Shown: positions 7,183 through 16,459, numbered from the stretch's first letter. The stretch: 64,000 nt of DNA from VRUG01 sp965372745 (GCA_965372745.1 CBDVDM010000004.1:1-64000), one strand, 5' to 3'. Translations and numbers: made by a program. Notes: generated from the sequence alone by a model not told the origin.

Positions 7183-9312
7183 TTATACTGTTGCGAGCTG
7201 TTGTTCGTTTTGTTGTAATTGGTCACCAGGGGATATCGCTACAGTTTCAACAGGTTCAATTTCGGTGCCGAGTATAATTTCATCGTAAGCGACAACTGGC
7301 AGTGGCGGCACGGTTCTTGCCAACATTATTTCGAGAGGGCAGCGGAGCCTTGAGTCACAGAGCAGGACAACGTTTTCGATAGCCTTGTCCATGGCGGATT
7401 TCCACGCTTCAGCGATTTTTTTGCTTAATTCCATAGTCGTCTCAGCAGGCAAAGCAAGTGAAAGTTGCTCACCATCCTGTTGTAAGTTCGATATCATTTG
7501 ATGTTCGAGTACCGGTTCGAGAGTTATGGCTGGGATTCTTCCAAAGGTATCCTTGTGTTTTTCAGTAATGGTTCTGCTTAGATGTTTTCGTACCATTTCA
7601 GTTAATATAACAGGATTTTTGGTTTTTGGGGCATGTTCGCCGAGAGCTTCAATTATTGCGGTTAAATCCCTGACGGCAATTCCGCTTGCAAGCAGATTTT
7701 TGAGAATTCTTTGGAGCAGTCCGACAGAGACGAGCTCTCCGACGACTTCACCTACAAGTGAAGGTTGAGTTTTTCTTAGTCTGTCGACAAGCTGCTGGAC
7801 GTCCTCGCGGGTTAATAGTTCATCAGCGTGTTTTTTAAGAGTTTCAGAAAGGTGTGTGATAAAGACTGATTCAGGGTCAATGACGGTATATCCTTCTATT
7901 TCCACATCTTTTCTTGCTCTTGAGGTAATCCATAAAGCGGGAAGTCCATACACTGGTTCAGTGGTTTCTTTTGCGCCGGCGAGCTTGACTTTATTCCTGA
8001 CATTTCCGGAATCCATAGCAAGGAGCATGTTTGGCTCAATCTTCCCCTTTGCTATCGGGTGGTCACCAAGTCTGATTTCATAAGCAGTAGGTTCGATATT
8101 GATATTGTCTTTTAGGCGGACAAGAGGCATGATAATTCCAAGTTCCTGTGCGAATCTTCTTCTTAGTGCACCGATTCTGTCAAAGATGGTGCTGTTTTTT
8201 CGAGGGTTAACCATGCCGATTAGCCTGACGCCGACCTGAACAGAAACTCTGTCGATATCGAGGAGGTCTTCAACGGGTTTTTTATCACCTTTGTCGTGTT
8301 TTGAAGTTGTATCGTGTTTTTTCTGCTTGGTTTTTTTTGTTTTTACGACGGTGTTTCCGGTAAAAGCGATAAGGCCGGCTAAAATAAGGAATGGTAAAGC
8401 CGGCAATCCGGGGATCAGGGCCATAGCAGCGACGATGCAGGCGGTAATGGTGAGAGGTTCGCTTGTTCTAAAGAATTGTTTTCCGAGGTCCTGGCCTACA
8501 CTGCTTTCCGAGGAGATTTTAGTGATAAGGAAACCTGAACTGATTGAAATAATGATTGAAGGTATCTGGCTGACCAGGCCGTCACCGATTGAAAGGATGG
8601 AATATGTTTTGACGGCGTTTCCAATGGTCATGCCTTTTGAATAGCCCATAGCGATGCCGGCGATGATGTTAATAGCGGTAATAATGAGACCGGCTTTTAC
8701 ATCACCACGTATAAATTTACTGGCACCATCCATAGCACCATAGAATTCGGCCTCTTTCGCAATTTTTTTCCTTCTTTCGTTTGCCTGCTGTTCGGTAATC
8801 ACGCCGGCGTTCAGGTCGGCATCGATTGACATTTGCTTACCGGGCATGGCATCGAGGGTGAAACGTGCGGAGACTTCTGAAATTCTCTCAGCACCTTTTG
8901 TAATGACAATGAATTGAATAACAACAAGAATCAAAAACATGACTATGCCAACGACGAAGCTGCCGCCTGCTACAAAGTCGCCGAATGTCTGGATGACTCT
9001 GCCGGCGTCGCCATGCAGCAGGATTAGTCTTGTTGATGCAACATTAAGCGAAAGTCTAAAGAGTGTTACGAAAAGAAGCAGTGATGGGAAAGTAGACAAT
9101 TCGAGAGTTTCTTTTGAGAGTAGTGTGATGATTAGTATAGCGATAGCCAAAGACAAACTACACGCTAAAAGCATGTCCATTATAATAGTTGGAAGAGGGA
9201 TTAAGAGTGTGGTGAAAATCATCACCATAGATGAGACCAGAACGATATTACTGTATGCTGGTTTGGCTTTGTTGATAGAGCCCGATGTATTTAATTTGTC
9301 AGAAGCTGCCAT
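7183..9312 (-). CDS. flhA: Flagellar export gate protein FlhA
   Basis: This is a full-length 709-residue FlhA. The membrane half (about 1-330) contains the family signature near residues 141-170, including AMPGKQMSIDADLNAG, and the charged residues conserved in FlhA: R86, K159, D164 and D204. A basic linker (about 325-355) leads to the cytoplasmic half, which binds export chaperones and the ATPase complex. FlhA forms the nonameric export gate in the inner membrane and couples proton flow to export. GGAGA precedes the ATG. It sits between fliN and the small gene before fliA, away from flhB, which is unusual because flhA normally follows flhB. Confidence 0.95.
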   Translation of the reverse strand: MAASDKLNTSGSINKAKPAYSNIVLVSSMVMIFTTLLIPLPTIIMDMLLACSLSLAIAILIITLLSKETLELSTFPSLLLFVTLFRLSLNVASTRLILLHGDAGRVIQTFGDFVAGGSFVVGIVMFLILVVIQFIVITKGAERISEVSARFTLDAMPGKQMSIDADLNAGVITEQQANERRKKIAKEAEFYGAMDGASKFIRGDVKAGLIITAINIIAGIAMGYSKGMTIGNAVKTYSILSIGDGLVSQIPSIIISISSGFLITKISSESSVGQDLGKQFFRTSEPLTITACIVAAMALIPGLPALPFLILAGLIAFTGNTVVKTKKTKQKKHDTTSKHDKGDKKPVEDLLDIDRVSVQVGVRLIGMVNPRKNSTIFDRIGALRRRFAQELGIIMPLVRLKDNINIEPTAYEIRLGDHPIAKGKIEPNMLLAMDSGNVRNKVKLAGAKETTEPVYGLPALWITSRARKDVEIEGYTVIDPESVFITHLSETLKKHADELLTREDVQQLVDRLRKTQPSLVGEVVGELVSVGLLQRILKNLLASGIAVRDLTAIIEALGEHAPKTKNPVILTEMVRKHLSRTITEKHKDTFGRIPAITLEPVLEHQMISNLQQDGEQLSLALPAETTMELSKKIAEAWKSAMDKAIENVVLLCDSRLRCPLEIMLARTVPPLPVVAYDEIILGTEIEPVETVAISPGDQLQQNEQQLATV

Positions 9313-9354
9313 TACGTTTTTTTCTCCACACTACAAAAAATGACGAATTTGTAT

Positions 9355-9747
9355 TTAAGCTTCAGCGGCCTCTTTCTCTTCGTTAGTGTTTCCAAGTCCG
9401 GAGATTTGCTCAATCCTGATAGCAAACTGTCCATCGACGACGACGACTTTTCCCGCAGCAAACTTAGTACCTTTTAGATATAAATCCGCAGGAGCTTCTA
9501 TGGGTTTGTCGAGCTGCAGGACCGAACCTGGTGCGAGTTGCAGCAGTCTTCGGACAGATATTTGCGTTTGACCGATAGATGCAATAATTGGAATTTTCAA
9601 ATCGAGTAAGATGTCAATACTTCCAGTTGCCCCTGTGTCGCTGGCGGCATCTACGTCAGAAAGCTCAGCCGATTGTGCCTGGGTCTTATCATCGGCCTGG
9701 GCGTCCTTGGTTTGCTGCTCTTTTTCTTCTACTGCTGTGTCTGCCAT
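9355..9747 (-). CDS. fliN: Flagellar motor switch protein FliN
   Basis: The 130-residue product ends in a SpoA/FliN domain (about 48-122) with the usual elements: IPIIASIGQTQISVRRLLQL, PGSVLQLDKP and FAAGKVVVVDGQFAIRI. The first 45 residues are Glu/Gln/Ala-rich and probably disordered. FliN forms the lower part of the cytoplasmic C-ring and helps in switching and in docking the export ATPase through FliH. It lies 47 bases after fliM in the usual fliL-fliM-fliN order. Length is normal. Confidence 0.93.
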   Translation of the reverse strand: MADTAVEEKEQQTKDAQADDKTQAQSAELSDVDAASDTGATGSIDILLDLKIPIIASIGQTQISVRRLLQLAPGSVLQLDKPIEAPADLYLKGTKFAAGKVVVVDGQFAIRIEQISGLGNTNEEKEAAEA

Positions 9748-9794
9748 ATTCTTACTTTCTTTTAATTATTAAACTGTAAATTTATTTTTATACG

Positions 9795-10760
9795 TTATTC
9801 CTTACCTTTACATTTTTCTGTAATCATTACGGCATATTTGCCATTACATTTTGCGGGTTTGCCTCGAAAAAGAGTCTTGCCCTCTACAACGACTTCCAGA
9901 GTATCATCCGTCTTTTTACCAAGAAGTAATATATCATTTGGCTGAAGGCTCATGACCTGTTCAAAGGTTAGTGTGGTGGAAGCCAGTTTTGTGGTGATAG
10001 GAACCGGCATTTGCTGCAGGTTTTGGAGTATGGCCCCTGAAATGTCGTCTGAGGAAAACTGTTCGTCGGATTGGTCGGATTTTCCTACGAGCGGAGCCAA
10101 TTTGCTTGATAGTATCAGGATATAGGCTTCTGCTGAGTTTTTTGAATCAGCTTTTTGAACATTAAATGCTATTTTTATTAATTCTTCGGATTCCTGCATT
10201 TTAACTGGCAATTTTCCTTTAACAATTTTGTTGTCGTGCTGGAAGTTGTAACTGCCATGTGCTTTGGAAATAGCTTTAACCAGCTCAGTTAAGATGTCCA
10301 GGAGAAGAGATTCTTCAAGTTGAGATAAGTCTCTTTGGTCCTGATTTGTTTCGGAATCACCAAGCAATTGAGTTGCCCAATCAATAGCGGTTTTTGCCGG
10401 GATTCCGATGAAACCAGCGTGAGGGTCCTGCTCTGTTGAAAAGACGAGATAATAGTCGTTTTGCTGGTCCTGTGAATCTGAATTTTGAAATTCACTTGCA
10501 AAGTGTTGTGTGTTGGAATTAACCGAGGCGTTGAAGTCGGTATTGTAAAGATTTGAGAAGTTTTCAGAGATAGCACTCGCTAACCGGTCAGTGAAATCTT
10601 CGAGTTTTTTTAACTGACTGTCACTGAAGTATCGAGGCTGATTCCAGTTATAATCGGCAGCTTCGACAGTTGTATCGTCTTGTGGAACCTGGGGTCCCAG
10701 GGTAGTGATTATCTGCTGTAATTTTTGTTTGCTCAGTTTGTTAGCCATAGCGTTGTTCAT
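9795..10760 (-). CDS. fliM: Flagellar motor switch protein FliM, divergent
   Basis: The 321-residue product lies between fliL and fliN and has the FliM layout. Residues about 38-70 (NWNQPRYFSDSQLKKLEDF) match the start of the FliM middle domain. A CheC-like middle domain follows, then a C-terminal SpoA domain (LTFEQVMSLQPNDILLLG, about residues 250-321). The N-terminal CheY-binding peptide, normally LSQEEIDALL, appears here as LSKQKLQQII, losing its acidic residues. The GGxG motif of the middle domain is also weak (LLGDSE). Its ATG overlaps the fliL stop as ATGA. FliM links FliG to FliN and takes the CheY-P signal. Confidence 0.82.
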   Translation of the reverse strand: MNNAMANKLSKQKLQQIITTLGPQVPQDDTTVEAADYNWNQPRYFSDSQLKKLEDFTDRLASAISENFSNLYNTDFNASVNSNTQHFASEFQNSDSQDQQNDYYLVFSTEQDPHAGFIGIPAKTAIDWATQLLGDSETNQDQRDLSQLEESLLLDILTELVKAISKAHGSYNFQHDNKIVKGKLPVKMQESEELIKIAFNVQKADSKNSAEAYILILSSKLAPLVGKSDQSDEQFSSDDISGAILQNLQQMPVPITTKLASTTLTFEQVMSLQPNDILLLGKKTDDTLEVVVEGKTLFRGKPAKCNGKYAVMITEKCKGKE

Positions 10761-11365
10761 TGAATAGGGAATTCCTTCAGGAGAATTTTTTTGACCATCG
10801 GTTTTGAATCAGGGAAAAGCTCTTCATTAAAGGCGTCAAGTACCTGTGATTGGATCCTTCTTAGATTGCCTGAACCGGTGACGTCTTCAAGAGTAAGACT
10901 CGACAGATAAATAGTAAGCCAGTTAATCAGAAGCGGTTTTTTTTCTTCAAACAGAGCGACGCCTTTCTTTTGGTCCAGAGTGGGGTCCAGTTCCAGAATC
11001 AAAACGGCTCGTATATATCTTGTCGCACCGGGAACATCAAGGTTTGCAACGACCGGGTCGAGTTGGTAATACCATGTTTTTTGCGTTTCTTTGGCGGTAA
11101 GGTCATCCTTTGGTTTTTTTGCTGCTTTGGTTTGTTTAGAGGACTCAGCATGTGTGGATGAGCCTGCAAATAATCTTCCGAGAACGAATCCTGAACAGCC
11201 AAGGGCAATAATAGCAGCGGCCATAATAATCCATGTTAGAAGTCCCGGCCCTGTTTTTTTCGCGGTGTCATCTTTTTTTTGCTCATCGGCATCATCCGCT
11301 TGCTGTTTAGGCTCTTCTTTATTTTGAGCCTCCTGTTCATTTTTTACTTCTTTTTTATCTGCCAT
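10757..11365 (-). CDS. fliL: Flagellar basal body protein FliL
   Basis: The product of about 202 residues has an acidic, Lys/Glu-rich cytoplasmic N terminus, one membrane helix (LLTWIIMAAAIIALGCSGFV, about 41-60) and a periplasmic FliL domain with RYIRAVLILELDPTLDQKK and the C-terminal VKKILLKEFPIQ. FliL encircles the stator units and supports torque. The ATG at 11365 is chosen over a TTG 30 bases upstream because GGGAC lies before it. It overlaps fliM by 4 bases. The N-terminal charged region is longer than in enteric FliL. Confidence 0.88.
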   Translation of the reverse strand: MADKKEVKNEQEAQNKEEPKQQADDADEQKKDDTAKKTGPGLLTWIIMAAAIIALGCSGFVLGRLFAGSSTHAESSKQTKAAKKPKDDLTAKETQKTWYYQLDPVVANLDVPGATRYIRAVLILELDPTLDQKKGVALFEEKKPLLINWLTIYLSSLTLEDVTGSGNLRRIQSQVLDAFNEELFPDSKPMVKKILLKEFPIQ

Positions 11366-11401
11366 TTTTTTATTTGTCCCAAAAATATTTAACAATATTT
11401 T

Positions 11402-12862
11402 TTATACTGGTTGTAAATTTCGCTGTTGACGGTAACGTTTCACTTTATCCCTTAGGGTTCTGTCACTGATGCCCAGGACTTTAGCGGCTTTTGTTTGATT
11501 TCCCTGAGTGTGCTTTAAGGTATCGAGGATTGCCTGCTGTTCCAGTTCGACAAGTGGGATGCCGCCGAGATTATTAGGCAATTGAGTGTTCTCAACATCG
11601 AAAGAAGTTTGCTGAGACAGTGGCTGCAGCTCATCAAAGAGCCATGAGACATCAGCCAGTGAAAGAGTTTCTCCTGTGCCGAGAATAAGGGAAGTGATGA
11701 CGACGTTTCTTAATTGTCTGACGTTTCCCGGCCATTGGTAATTTTCGAAGATTTCCATCATGGTTGGGTCAAGTTTTGTGATACGGCGTTGATTCTGTCT
11801 GGCGTAGAGATTTACAAAGTGCCAGATAAGGTCAGGTATATCTTCTTTTCTTTTTCTCAAAGGCGATATGATTAGTCTAATACCGCTAATCCTGTAGTAA
11901 AGGTCATGTCTGAATCTTCCTGCGGCAACTTCCTGCAATAAGTCTTTGTTTGTTGTACTTATAATTCGAACGTTTACATTTACATTGTCGTTTCCACCAA
12001 CTCTTTCGAAATCCTGCTGTTCGATGACGCGGAGTAATTTGGCCTGGAATTTTAAGGGAGTTTCGGTTATTTCGTCGAGCAGTAGTGTGCCACCATGAGC
12101 TAACTCAAAGCGGCCTTTGCGTTGAGAGTAGGCGCCGGTGAAGGCGCCTCTTTCGTGGCCGAACAATTCACTTTCAAGCAGTGTGTCACTTAGTGCTGCA
12201 CAATTAACCTTGATGTATGGCCCCTGGACTCTTTTGCTGTTATGATGGATAAGGTAAGAAATGAGTTCTTTTCCGGTTCCGCTTTCACCGCTTATAAGAA
12301 CCGGAGCAGTAGTTGGAGCGATTTTCTTTGCAAGATTGACTATTTGATTTAGTTTTGTGCTTTTACCGACAATTCTGTAGAGGGTTTGTGTTGCCTGTTC
12401 GGCGGAGTCACAGCTTTGTATATTGTGATTGGGAAGAAAAGTATCGAGAATGTTTTCGACCTTTTTCTGGTTTAAAGGCTTAATGAGAAAATCAACATAA
12501 CCTGCATGAATGGCCTTAACAACGGCGTTGGCAATTGTTTGCTGATTTTTTGTTTTTTGATTCAGAGGTTCCGCGATCATAATCATAGGGGTTTCTGGAG
12601 AATTTGCCCTGATTTTATGAATCAATTCAAAGATGTTGTTCATATTTTCTATTTGAGTTGTGGTAAATATAAGGTCACAGTCGTTTTTCTCAAAGAAATC
12701 GAAAGCGGTTTTGCTGTCATCGGCGATGATACCTCGAATTCCTTTTTTAGCCAGGATTTCAAGCATGAACCGAGCTAATTGCGGGTCGTTGTCAATAATC
12801 AGGACGTTTGCGATGTTGTCTTGTAGATTGCTTTGTCTGTTGTTTTTTGTCTGGTTTACCAT
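11402..12862 (-). CDS. NtrC-family sigma-54 activator with altered receiver domain
   Basis: The 486-residue product has an N-terminal receiver-like domain (about 15-135), an AAA+ domain with Walker A GESGTGKE at 192-199, the sigma-54 contact loop GAFTGA at 239-244 and LLLDE at 260-264, and a C-terminal Fis-type helix-turn-helix (NQTKAAKVLGISDRTLRDKV). The receiver keeps the acidic residues (IIDND, 22-26) and the Lys (IKP, 127-129), but the phospho-Asp position is Thr (about T68, in DLIFTT). It is probably not controlled by standard phosphorylation. By context it is the FlbD/FleQ-like activator of flagellar operons. It starts at the stop codon of the TPR gene upstream. Confidence 0.88.
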   Translation of the reverse strand: MVNQTKNNRQSNLQDNIANVLIIDNDPQLARFMLEILAKKGIRGIIADDSKTAFDFFEKNDCDLIFTTTQIENMNNIFELIHKIRANSPETPMIMIAEPLNQKTKNQQTIANAVVKAIHAGYVDFLIKPLNQKKVENILDTFLPNHNIQSCDSAEQATQTLYRIVGKSTKLNQIVNLAKKIAPTTAPVLISGESGTGKELISYLIHHNSKRVQGPYIKVNCAALSDTLLESELFGHERGAFTGAYSQRKGRFELAHGGTLLLDEITETPLKFQAKLLRVIEQQDFERVGGNDNVNVNVRIISTTNKDLLQEVAAGRFRHDLYYRISGIRLIISPLRKRKEDIPDLIWHFVNLYARQNQRRITKLDPTMMEIFENYQWPGNVRQLRNVVITSLILGTGETLSLADVSWLFDELQPLSQQTSFDVENTQLPNNLGGIPLVELEQQAILDTLKHTQGNQTKAAKVLGISDRTLRDKVKRYRQQRNLQPV

Positions 12863-13881
12863 TACTTTAAAGCATATCCTTTCCGTTTGGCGATTGATTT
12901 ATTTTCAGTGATCAGGTTTTCGGGTTTTTCCTTGATGTACCAGTTAACCAACTTAGTTTGCGCCTTTGCCATGTCTGCCCATATAGAATCGGGATATTCT
13001 GATATGAGCTGTTCATACATCTTGACAGCGGTTCGCGGGTTATCCCTGCGTGTGCAGTTTCCAATTTGCAGTAAGGTCCACAGGTTTCTTTGGTCTGAAT
13101 CGAATTCATCGGTTTTTTTCTGTTCAAGAGCCTGCATGTAGCACTTGGCAGCTTGTTTGAGATGTCCACTTTGGAACAGTATCTCAGCGAGTTCAAATGG
13201 GTTTTCAATCAGTTCAGGTTTTTCTGAAAGCTCTTCAAAGATTTTTAATGTTTCGTCACTTATTATCTCGTATGATTGCCTGGCCCTGATGTTCTCTTCG
13301 AAAAATTGAGTGTCAGGAAGAGTTTCTTTGACCTCGATTTTTTGTGGTAATGGTTTTTCTTCAATAACAGGCTCAGCAGTTTCCTGTTGTTCCTCGAATT
13401 CTATAGTTCTGATTTTTTCAATTATGTGCTGAAGTTCATTTTTGATTTTGCTTTCTTTTTCGTCCTCAATGTGGCTTATCCTGCTCTGCCATAATTTCTT
13501 TTCAGTTTCTGAATTAGGTGTATTTACAATAATTAAACTGTTTTTTGCAATATTTTCATCGACCTGGGCAGCAAAGTTTACAGCAGAATTATCACTGAGT
13601 TGTATTTTTTCTTTCGTTATTTGTTTTGCGTTATCAGCCTGAAGAGGCGTATTAAGAGAGTTTATATCCTCCGGCGTAGGTGAATTATATTCAAGTAGTA
13701 TAACTATGGGGTCGAATTGCTCTGACGAAAGTTGAGCATCGGCAGATGGTGTAAACGAACAGAGCAGCAGATATGAAAAGAGTAAAATGCCCGGGCAAAA
13801 GTCAAAGCTTAATGCCGAGAGCTTTTTAAAATTTGAATCGGAATTTTGCCCCGAATATTTGTTTGTTTTTCTCATTTCCAT
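12862..13881 (-). CDS. Exported TPR protein, flagellar operon
   Basis: The 339-residue product has an N-terminal signal sequence (FCPGILLFSYLLLCSF followed by ADA), a long acidic, probably disordered middle (about 50-200), and C-terminal tetratricopeptide-like helices (about 225-325) with ELAEILFQSGHLKQAAKCYM and DNPRTAVKMYEQLISEYPDS. It would act in the periplasm as a protein-binding scaffold. The start overlaps the preceding large TPR gene by 10 bases and the stop overlaps the start of the NtrC-type gene, so the three are translated as a unit. No specific family is recognised. Confidence 0.6.
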   Translation of the reverse strand: MEMRKTNKYSGQNSDSNFKKLSALSFDFCPGILLFSYLLLCSFTPSADAQLSSEQFDPIVILLEYNSPTPEDINSLNTPLQADNAKQITKEKIQLSDNSAVNFAAQVDENIAKNSLIIVNTPNSETEKKLWQSRISHIEDEKESKIKNELQHIIEKIRTIEFEEQQETAEPVIEEKPLPQKIEVKETLPDTQFFEENIRARQSYEIISDETLKIFEELSEKPELIENPFELAEILFQSGHLKQAAKCYMQALEQKKTDEFDSDQRNLWTLLQIGNCTRRDNPRTAVKMYEQLISEYPDSIWADMAKAQTKLVNWYIKEKPENLITENKSIAKRKGYALK

Positions 13882-16355
13882 TTTCCCAAAAGCGCTAGTG
13901 CGGCTTTGTTATAATCTTTTTGATTTTTGTAAACAGCGGCGAGTATATTCAAGGCTTTTTGCTTAATTGGTTGTGAGGGCTGTAAGTCAAGGATTTGTAA
14001 ACAGATGGAATATGCCTGTGCATCACGGTCGAGCTGCAAACAGATATCGGCTAAAATGACAGCTATTTCATTAGCTAAAGGTCCTGGCTCGGTGACATCA
14101 AGGATTTTCGTTAAGTTTTTGTGAGCGCGTTCAAGGTCGCCTTTCGCAATGTAACATCTTGTCAGCTCAAGAGAAGTTTTGGCTTTTAGAAGCGGGTCAG
14201 AAATATATTCGAGTTTATCGCCGATTAATATGATGGCTTTGTCGGCGAGCCCGATAGTCCGCAGGATATTACTTTTTAAGAGAAGTATCTCAATTGATTC
14301 TTTACTTGAGAATTTCCATAAGTTAATTGTTTCGAGAACTTCAATTGCTTCGACAAAACGTTGAAGCTGGGTATAACCGTTGACCAGTTCGGATACGGTT
14401 TCGACATATTGCTTTCCTGAGAGTTTACCTTCAAGGGCATATTTAAATGCGTCACATGCCTGTGGTAGTTTTTCTAATTTCATGTACGTTTTGCCTAATA
14501 AGCAATAGGCGGAAAAGTAGTCTGAGTTTGCTCTGGATTTATCAGGGCAATTTTCAAGATATCTGATAATCCATTTTGCAGCGGATTGGAAATCGCCGAT
14601 ACTGTAATAGCATCTTCCTGCTCCGAGAGCAGCTTCTACCTGTGATTCGAGTGAAAAGCTTAAGTTGTAGACCTTTCTGTAAATTCTTGCAGCTTCATTT
14701 TTAAGTCCTGCTTTTTCAGTTGAGTCCGCGAGGTACAGGCAAGCCTGGTCAGTGATTTTAGCGTCTGGGTATTGTTCGATTAACTGTTTCAGGTCACCCC
14801 TGGCACCGGCATAATCATGCAGATTTGTTTTCAGTTTACTTGAATGAAGCAGAGCAAAAGGAGCCAGTTGAGTTTGTGCGAATCGATTAGCGACTAATTT
14901 ATATTCGGCGATAGCGGCATTGATATGGTCTCTATGAGCCTGAAGCAGTCCGAGGGCGAAATGAGCGTTCGGAATTTTGCTGTTATCATAAGACGCAAGA
15001 ATGAATTTTTGCCAGAGTGAAACAGCCTCGTCGCTAAGCAAAGCTGTTTGTCGAGAAACTGAAGAGTAGTTTGCCAAGTCAACGATGTTTATGTTTTTTT
15101 CATCTCCGGTTTGTACAGAGAGACCTGCGCAGCCTGCGGCAATATTTATAAACTGCCTGGGTGTTACTGCTTTTGTATATAAATTTACCATTCTCTTCTT
15201 GATACCGACAGCGTTTGCGCCAAAGAGCCAGTTAACGTCCAGACTGGACTTAGCGGCGAATCTGGAGAGTAGTTCCTCTATGGATGCTCCGTGGCAAGTA
15301 ACAGAGAAGTTAGTGGCAGTATCGCTGCCGAAGCTTTTTTGTTTTTTAATTTGTGGTCCAAGCAATGCTTTACTTAAGAGATTCATACCCGATTGGAGAA
15401 TTGTTTGCAGTTGTGTTTCGGTTACATTTGCGAATGGGTCAACTTGAAGGTCTTTGTTCCACATGGCTTCAGGAATATCCTGGTCATAGTCTTCAAGTGA
15501 AAGTACATTTCTTGTGATGGCTTCTGCAATTAGGAAGTGGCAGTCACGACGCAATGACATGACCCGTGGTTCATCTATGTCAATGGCATCGATAAGTGCG
15601 AGTGCCTGATAGCCTCTTGTTCTTGCTTTTAAGTACTGCTTTTTCCGGATGTTGATAAGCCCGAGATAATAATTTGCTGTAACCCTTATGATGGGTGAAC
15701 GGCTCCTAAAGATAGTCTTCAGCAGAGAGCCGGCCTTTTCGATATCGCCAGTATTTTTCATACACAGAGCCATTTTCAACATGAGAAAATCTCTGATTAG
15801 TCTGTCTTCAAAGGTTTTTGGAAGAAGTTTGGAAAGTTGGTTATAAGCGGCATAAGCTGTGCTATAATCTTCACTTAAATAGAGATTTTGCGCAATCTCG
15901 AGGGATAAAGGTTCTGTTGAGGGGAATTGTATTTCAGGTGGTCGTACTCTTTGGGATATAGCAGGTTCGGTGTGTTGAAGATGCAGCTGCGGTGAAAATA
16001 TTTGTTGTGTGGTTTGGGTTTGTTGCTCAGATTTTGTTTGTGCATAAGGTTCAATATCATTCCGGAGTGACGGTGAAGGTGATTGCAGCAATACATATGC
16101 TAACATTGCTGCGATTAGAATGATGCATGTTAAAAGGGTTTTTTGTAAGATTGAAAAGCGTTTGTGTTTACGCAAAACAGAAGTGGATTGTGATTGTAAA
16201 GCGGCTAATCGAAGAGACTTATAAAAAGGTTCATCACCTGCGAACATGTCCTGTTCGGACGGCTGTTCATTGACTTTCCCGACAAATAAGTTGCTGTCTG
16301 GTGGTATCTGAAAAGAATCATTCTTTGGCATGTTTTTTTCTTCTTCAGCCGCCAT
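13872..16355 (-). CDS. Membrane-anchored TPR protein with STN-like domain
   Basis: The product has about 827 residues: a cytoplasmic N terminus of about 65, one membrane helix (TLLTCIILIAAMLAYVLL), then TPR repeats on both sides of a central segment (about 340-440). That segment (FSVTCHGASIEELLSRFA ... VTPRQFINIAAGCAGLSVQT) resembles the STN domain at the N terminus of secretins and TonB receptors. Many helical repeats follow, such as GLKNEAARIYRKVYNLSFSL. The layout suggests a periplasmic scaffold touching an outer-membrane complex. The ATG at 16355 follows AAGGTTG. It is the first gene after a sigma-54 promoter and a structured leader, and is the head gene of the fliL-fliM-fliN-flhA-fliA group. 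Confidence 0.6.
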   Translation of the reverse strand: MAAEEEKNMPKNDSFQIPPDSNLFVGKVNEQPSEQDMFAGDEPFYKSLRLAALQSQSTSVLRKHKRFSILQKTLLTCIILIAAMLAYVLLQSPSPSLRNDIEPYAQTKSEQQTQTTQQIFSPQLHLQHTEPAISQRVRPPEIQFPSTEPLSLEIAQNLYLSEDYSTAYAAYNQLSKLLPKTFEDRLIRDFLMLKMALCMKNTGDIEKAGSLLKTIFRSRSPIIRVTANYYLGLINIRKKQYLKARTRGYQALALIDAIDIDEPRVMSLRRDCHFLIAEAITRNVLSLEDYDQDIPEAMWNKDLQVDPFANVTETQLQTILQSGMNLLSKALLGPQIKKQKSFGSDTATNFSVTCHGASIEELLSRFAAKSSLDVNWLFGANAVGIKKRMVNLYTKAVTPRQFINIAAGCAGLSVQTGDEKNINIVDLANYSSVSRQTALLSDEAVSLWQKFILASYDNSKIPNAHFALGLLQAHRDHINAAIAEYKLVANRFAQTQLAPFALLHSSKLKTNLHDYAGARGDLKQLIEQYPDAKITDQACLYLADSTEKAGLKNEAARIYRKVYNLSFSLESQVEAALGAGRCYYSIGDFQSAAKWIIRYLENCPDKSRANSDYFSAYCLLGKTYMKLEKLPQACDAFKYALEGKLSGKQYVETVSELVNGYTQLQRFVEAIEVLETINLWKFSSKESIEILLLKSNILRTIGLADKAIILIGDKLEYISDPLLKAKTSLELTRCYIAKGDLERAHKNLTKILDVTEPGPLANEIAVILADICLQLDRDAQAYSICLQILDLQPSQPIKQKALNILAAVYKNQKDYNKAALALLGKWK

Positions 16356-16388
16356 AATTTTCAACCTTATTATCCAAACCACAGTTAA

Positions 16389-16459
16389 CCGTCGAGGGAC
16401 GGCTTAAAGGCTTCCCTGTACCGTATGGTGCAGGGTTTGTGAATGCGCATTTCACAACC
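16389..16459 (-). promoter_or_regulatory. Structured 5' leader RNA upstream of the large TPR gene
   Basis: Transcribed leftward from the sigma-54 promoter, this leader can form three stems in a row: a 9-bp stem with one bulged base (16451-16459 with 16434-16443), a 9-bp stem with a 4-base loop (CCCTGCACC at 16427-16435 with 16414-16422, one G-T pair), and a 5-bp GC-rich stem (CCGTC/GACGG, 16389-16402). The first two share bases at 16434-16435. None is followed by a T run, so they are not terminators. I do not recognise a known riboswitch class. Confidence 0.5.
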
